NCBI GenBank assembly: GCA_001642005.1
Contig: LWCA01000414.1
Location: 1-28,421, forward strand
Source: Intoshia linei
Lineage: Eukaryota > Orthonectida > Rhopaluridae
Reading direction: 5' to 3'
DNA: 28,421 nucleotides
In this document: one piece after another, positions 23,722 through 28,421 of the stretch
Position numbering within the stretch: the first letter of the stretch is position 1
Layout: the number at the start of each line of letters is the position of its first letter
Program-made: the position numbers and the translations under genes
The notes under the pieces: model-generated
What the model saw: only the letters and a program-made list of their open reading frames with translations
Databases searched by the model: none
Told to the model about the DNA's origin: nothing

Positions 23722-26221
23722 TTAACTGTACAATATAACTTTGCCATTAAAACAACCGGCAAAAATCCATGGGGCGGTTTTGTGAAATTGACAAGCTTTT
23801 ACTTTGGATTCAGCATGTATCACTTTAAGTGGAATAATAATTGGTTCTGAGTAATCATTTGGGGAAACTTTAGAATGATAAATTATGACTGATCCATCAT
23901 CAGATCCAGATGCCATCAATGGTCTCTTTTGGTGCAAATGAATAGACCGAACAGACCTTTTATGCACTCTCAATGTCCTAAACGGCTTCGTAGACACTTC
24001 ACAATCCAACCAGCTAATTTTTTTATCTAAACCGCATACTGCCACATGGTTTCCTATAAATAAAATTAAAGACGAATCAGATATATACCGTTGGCGTGAA
24101 CTGAAAATGCGCAAGTCCATTTCAAATTAGTGGAATATCTTTTCAAAAAAGATTGAGTTTTCATATTAAACATGTAAACAAAACGTCGCGATGAAGCAAT
24201 CAAAATAGGCTTATTAGGGTGAAATTTTGCAGATATTATAGTAGCCTTTATTTTATTAAACGGCAATTGTGATTTTAAACCGCTTAGTCGATGAATAACG
24301 GTAGCTTTTGATCGTTCGCTTGTTTTGCAGACACTGAGAAAATAGTCTCCATTTCTGTGAAAATCTACATCCAGCAACACCTAATAAACAATAAAATTTG
24401 TTAAGTTTAACTTAAATTAGAGGTGAATTATTTTTTGAAAAATTTACAGTACACTTTTTAATTAAAATACAGTATTCTCACCATTAATTTAAAATATAAA
24501 CTAAAAGTTTTAAAACCATTTTTCAAAATAAGTTATTTTGTATTACAATTTATATTTTATTGCAATTGAACCTTTAATTTAAAGGTTTTATCTGTTTCTA
24601 TAGTTTTAAAATTCCCTATCTCGCCAATTTTTTCTAAATCCCAAGAATGGCGAGTTTTATAGAGAATACTATTATTTATCTAGTGAACAAATTAAGTTTA
24701 AGTTTAATGAAAACCTAATAAACTTAATTTTTCAAAAATAATTTTGATCCAACCTTGGTTTTCAAAAAATAAAAATTACCACTTCATTAACAGTAACCAC
24801 AATACACTGAACTTCAAAAGTACACTCATTGCATGAATGTGTTATATCTTTCAAGGTCCACAAATACCCATTCAAAAATTCGTAATTGTCAATATTTGAC
24901 TTTGCATCATTAATAAATTGTTTAGTTTCTTGAATAATTGCATTATCAGCAAATGAATGGCTGATAAGATATATACAAGATTGTCTAAAATAGTATAAAA
25001 CCAAGAAATATAAATAATTACGTTGAAATGAGAATAATAGATTTTACAGGGTTCCATTTAATAGCTGAAATTTGTTCTGATTTTGTGAGACTCAAGTTTA
25101 GAGTTAAGCAGCAACGACTAGTTATAATATCCCAAATCTTAACGGTCCCATTACTAGAACCAGAAGCTAACCATTGACCACAAGGTGAAATAGAAACTGT
25201 AGTGACATCAATAATATGACCGATATATTCAATTGCTAAACGATGTGGGAAAGGTCTTAAACTGCTAATAGGTGGTAATTTCGGAAGTAAACTGTCTGCA
25301 TTAAATGTTTTTGGTATAATAAGCTGACGTTTTCGAGAATATAAATATAAACTGTTACATCTCTCGAAACGAGCTTTAACAAGTTTATCATAATTTGAAT
25401 TTTGATGTCTAAGACATTTTGGATATTGTATGTTTGGGTCTTGAAATTCTGATGGAGGTCTATATGAATCAGCATGAGTTGGTGGATCTAATGGAGGAGC
25501 AGGTAATCTGTCTCTAGATTTAGCTGCCACAGAATTATCATCAGACCACAATAGTGTAGGTTTAACATCCAATAAACACCAGTTGTTTATTTTACCTTTA
25601 GTTATTTTGGCACGTTCTGATTCTAATTGAACTGTAGTTTTAATTTTTCCAGTTTTTATAGCATGTACCAATTTAGACACCTTAATACTTTCCCATTTAG
25701 GAGGGGTAAAATGTGATTTTGGTGGGTAAGCTGCGAATAATGAAGTTTTGAAGGTTTCATGAGAAAAAATATCTACCCAAGGCTAAATTTAATTATAATA
25801 TAATGTTTCAATGTATAATTACTTGATATGGGTTATATCCTGGCACAAATTGATTTGAAGCAATATTTTTAATTAAATTGCAATCATTTCTAGATAAAAC
25901 CACATCACTAGATGTAAGTTCACTTTTTATAGTTCGATTATAATCAGGATCATCAGATTTTTTCAAATATTGATCAATAATATTTAGAGATTTTGGTTTA
26001 AATATTTTTGAACCAGAAAAATCATAACCTATGTGAGGCAAATCTCTGTACCACGATATAGGTACATTTCCTATTGTCGTTTTGATATCCTATTTTTAAA
26101 CGATTAATTATACACTAAAGTGCAATATTACTGCTTCGTCGTCACTCATTTTATCTATACCGCACTTATTGTGCATTTCCATATTCATGTCCATGAGTGA
26201 TATTGAATTTTTACCATGCAT
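23722..26221 (-). CDS. BOP1: Ribosome biogenesis protein BOP1/ERB1 (6 exons, 648 aa)
   Basis: Exons: 26132-26221, 25823-26089, 25022-25782, 24780-24984, 24089-24380 and 23722-24053, with introns of 42, 40, 37, 399 and 35 nt and consistent phases. BOP1 forms the PeBoW complex with PES1 and WDR12, needed for ITS2 processing and 60S maturation in the nucleolus. The BOP1NT domain is clear: DIKTTIGNVPISWYRDLPHI, then FVPGYNPYQ, VSKLVHAIKTGKIK, RLPAPPLDPPTHADSYRPPS. The C-terminal WD40 propeller follows, with GQWLASGSSNGTVKIWDI, FHRNGDYFLSV, KSQLPFNKIK, DCEVSTKPFRTLRVHKRSVR, MASGSDDGSVIIYH and a final WIFAGCFNGKVILYS. The family is usually about 740-790 aa. The deficit lies in the N-terminus, where only SDDEA remains of the long acidic region. 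The start at 26221 follows an in-frame stop. An internal ATG at 26149 would shorten it by 24 residues. Confidence 0.96.
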
Positions 26222-26338
26222 ATTATTTTTTCAATATGAACTTTTCATATTATTTATAATTAGAGCTTCCATTTATACAATAGTTTCCAAATTTGTATTT
26301 TTTCGCAAAAATAAAAAAAATGCTTAAAATTTAATTAA

Positions 26339-26773
26339 TTATTTTTGTCCATCAAATAATCCTAAATCGACTAGGTCCAGTCTTCTTGGATGAAGTATTG
26401 CAAATTCATTAACCAAACTTTCAATATTAAAATTATAGTTATAGTAGCAATTCATAAGGTTCAATTTCTGCTGATTCAGTATCGTACCTTTTTAATAATT
26501 GGAATTGTATCCTTTCATGAGTTATGTTTCTCGGTTTTCCAAGATAATATCACCTTTTTATGAAATACATAACTTTTTACGTCAACAGTGGAAAGTCTAT
26601 ATCTAGCTTCTTTTCCCACGGATAATTTTAACAACCCAATCTTTTATACATCATCCGGTTTATCAATCTCCAAAGACAACATAATTTCAAATTGCGCCAT
26701 CCCATCTTCCACTTCTGGAATCAACTTTCCATAACTGTCGAATAGACTAGGCAACATTGGAAAATTTTTGCAT
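26339..26773 (-). pseudogene. Unidentified coding-like stretch with broken frame
   Basis: Three minus-strand pieces look protein-coding but do not join cleanly. Piece A runs from 26773 (FPMLPSLFDSYGKLIPEVED, GMAQFEIMLSLEIDKP) through one TAA at 26644-26646 to LLKLSVGKEARYRLSTVDVK, SYVFHKK and a TGA at 26515. Piece B (KPRNITHERIQFQLLKRYDT) ends at 26439. Piece C (NIESLVNEFAILHPRRLDLV, DLGLFDGQK) ends at a TAA at 26339-26341. An 83-nt GT-AG intron after FHKK would join A to C in phase and skip B. The early TAA remains. The pieces lie directly upstream of BOP1 on the same strand. I do not recognise the protein. It is a recent pseudogene, a gene whose exons I mis-join, or sequence with indel errors. 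Confidence 0.4.
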
Positions 26774-27126
26774 CTTTAAAATTGTAATGTAATGTTTAGA
26801 TAAGGAATATTCTGAAATATAAATTCTATATTTAAAATATTACAATTTTAAGTCGATAATATAATAAAATGATATACGGTTACTTTAGTTACAATAAATG
26901 TAAACATTTACAATGAATATTGTAGCAATATTACTTGTATGAAGGAACTGATATAAGGTTATACAAGATGGTGTTCGAAGAATTTAATATTAATTATACA
27001 CTAACTTTATGTTTATATTATATTACACTATAGTGATTAACACTACAACACTATAACACTACAAATATTACAGTGTACCGGAATGTAATCTACCAAAAAT
27101 ATGCAATTGTTGTCTATGTTTCTTAA

Positions 27127-27294
27127 AGAAAATATAATTATTCCTCAATACCTCCATTGAATGAACAAACAAAGTGGTCGAACGTGGAATACACAGAGTC
27201 CAATGCCTCCCTGAAATGGCGTCAGTATATTGATGATAAAATACTAAATGAAAGTGTTAATCATCTTAAAAATTATAATAAATTTAATAATTAA
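27127..27294 (+). CDS. Weak candidate exon, unidentified
   Basis: A plus-strand frame opens after a TTCTTAAAG acceptor-like site and runs to TAA at 27292-27294. Its composition is more protein-like than the surroundings: SSIPPLNEQTKWSNVEYTES, then NASLKWRQYIDDKILNESVN. There is no upstream partner exon in phase that I can defend and no family I recognise. The minus strand across the same bases also gives a short plausible frame (EALDSVYSTFDHF), so even the strand is uncertain. Confidence 0.2.
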   Translation, partial: RKYNYSSIPPLNEQTKWSNVEYTESNASLKWRQYIDDKILNESVNHLKNYNKFNN

Positions 27295-27604
27295 TACTCA
27301 AAATAAAGTTAATTTCAAATTAAAACAGGTAATTTTAAATCGCTGAGTAGTCCGATGTTTTTGCAATAATATAAAAAACTAAAATCATAGAGGTTAATTT
27401 TAACTCATTTCTCATGCCGTACGACCCTGGATTTTTGGTTTTAGAAAAATGTTATCACCTTATTATATATAGTATATTAAATTTATAACATCTATTATTA
27501 TCTGATTTAAAATACAAATTGAGTAATACGGCGTATTAAATACTCAATGATTTCGATACATATTAAAATGGTTTACAAAGGTGATGCTAGGAAAAATTTT
27601 ATAA

Positions 27605-27639
27605 TGCGGCCTGCCACGTATTTAAGTTTGACATGACTG
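27605..27639 (-). mobile_element. Isolated hAT-like terminus
   Basis: The plus strand reads GCGGCCTGCCACGTATTTAA and then GTTTGACATGACTG. The combination of a GCGGCC-containing block and a terminal GTTTGACAxxxCTG is the reverse of a CAGxxxTGTCAAAC element end. No partner end identified upstream. Confidence 0.4.
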
Positions 27640-28421
27640 ATATACAGCGAAATAATATAATATTTACAAATTAAATATTGAAAATTTATATTTAAATGAA
27701 AATGGTTGTCAATTAGGAGGTAAATTTTATAATTTAATTACGGTATATGTTTGATTTGTTATGTTATTCTATATAATAATTAAATCAAGTATAAGTTCAA
27801 ATAGTCAAAATTGCACAGATTAATTAGAAAATGACAACGAGTATCATCATATCAATATTATTTAAATAATTAATTAGTATCTTATAAAGTCATACAAGTA
27901 CAAAAGGTAAGAATTTAAAAATAACTACAAAAAGATAGAATTGTTTCTAAAAAATCAAAATTAAGGTTAGTTAATTACATTAAACTGTATTTTGTATTAA
28001 ATAACATCAAGTTCAAAAAGGCAGAAAACTACTGATTTAGTGTGTATTATTTCTAATTATTATATTTTATTATTATTATTTTAATGGTTGGTTGAGGTAA
28101 ACTTTTATATCTAAGAAATTCAGAATTTATACGTCCGAAAAATTTACCATAATAATAATATAACGTACAATGTATGTATAATAGGGTGTTTCAAAAAGTA
28201 GAAATTTTGCGAGTTTCTTGTTGAGATAAAAAAAATTAAGCTAGTATTCATATTTAAACTACTATGTGAGTTCAATTTTCACACCAAAAAATTTCTGGTT
28301 TAGTTGCGCAAAGAAAAAGAAATTTTTAATAAAAAAATATTGGAAATTACTTTATTAACAAATATGATTATCATATTTTCGTAAAATTTATATTTAAAAA
28401 TTGTAGATTACTATGTAAAAA
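27640..28421. other. gene-free stretch with one transposon-like end
   Basis: No gene recognised. TAGGGTGTTTCAAAAAGTAG at 28192 resembles the terminus of an insect-type TA-flanked DNA transposon (TAGGGTGTTxCAAAAAGT), but the element would run out of the window, so its identity cannot be settled. Confidence 0.3.

Noticed and set aside
24872-25475. Additional minus-strand frames overlapping BOP1 exons.
   Set aside because: They are out-of-frame shadows. The BOP1 reading frame explains the exons fully.

Overview
The window is AT-rich animal nuclear DNA. It holds spliced genes with GT-AG introns, a metazoan gene set (Integrator and Mediator subunits, La-related protein 1, a DHHC palmitoyltransferase, BOP1, an olfactomedin-domain protein) and eukaryotic transposon remains (hAT, piggyBac, Helitron). 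I cannot name the species. Its hallmark is very short introns: most of those reconstructed are 32-44 nt with donors of the type GTAA/GTAT, well below the usual minimum in most insects and vertebrates. Because exons are small, each gene appears in simple reading-frame scans only as scattered fragments. The models below were joined by hand, using splice sites, phase continuity and family similarity recalled from memory.

Layout. 1-2774: gene-free AT-rich DNA with a hAT-type MITE (475-749) and a Helitron-like 3' end (2069-2114). 2775-5439, minus strand: a 74-residue double zinc-knuckle protein, a frame-broken coding-like stretch, and an olfactomedin-domain gene with a possible membrane-anchor exon upstream. 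6052-12319, minus: a complete 18-exon INTS4 gene (879 aa), with hAT-type elements in its larger introns. 12669-14523, minus: a compact LARP1-like gene (508 aa, La motif plus DM15 region). 14524-17572: intergenic, with a second Helitron-like end, a hAT end and a 54-bp tandem duplication. 17573-19961, minus: MED18 (186 aa), with a decayed hAT transposase in opposite orientation inside intron 2. 20521-22068: transposon remains, mainly a decayed piggyBac-like element with subterminal inverted repeats. 22526-23667, plus: an 11-exon DHHC palmitoyltransferase (240 aa). 23722-26221, minus: BOP1 (648 aa). The last two genes converge, with 54 bp between their stop codons. 26339-28421: an unidentified frame-broken coding-like stretch, a weak plus-strand candidate exon, and transposon ends.

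The genes are housekeeping functions from separate complexes: INTS4 (snRNA and mRNA 3'-end cleavage), MED18 (transcription), LARP1 (translation of 5'TOP mRNAs), BOP1 (60S ribosome biogenesis) and a DHHC enzyme (protein S-palmitoylation). I see no operon or new multi-gene system. The most interesting points are the minimal introns, the shortened conserved proteins (LARP1, the BOP1 N-terminus), transposons lodged within about 25 bp of splice acceptors, and a few coding-like stretches I could not identify.
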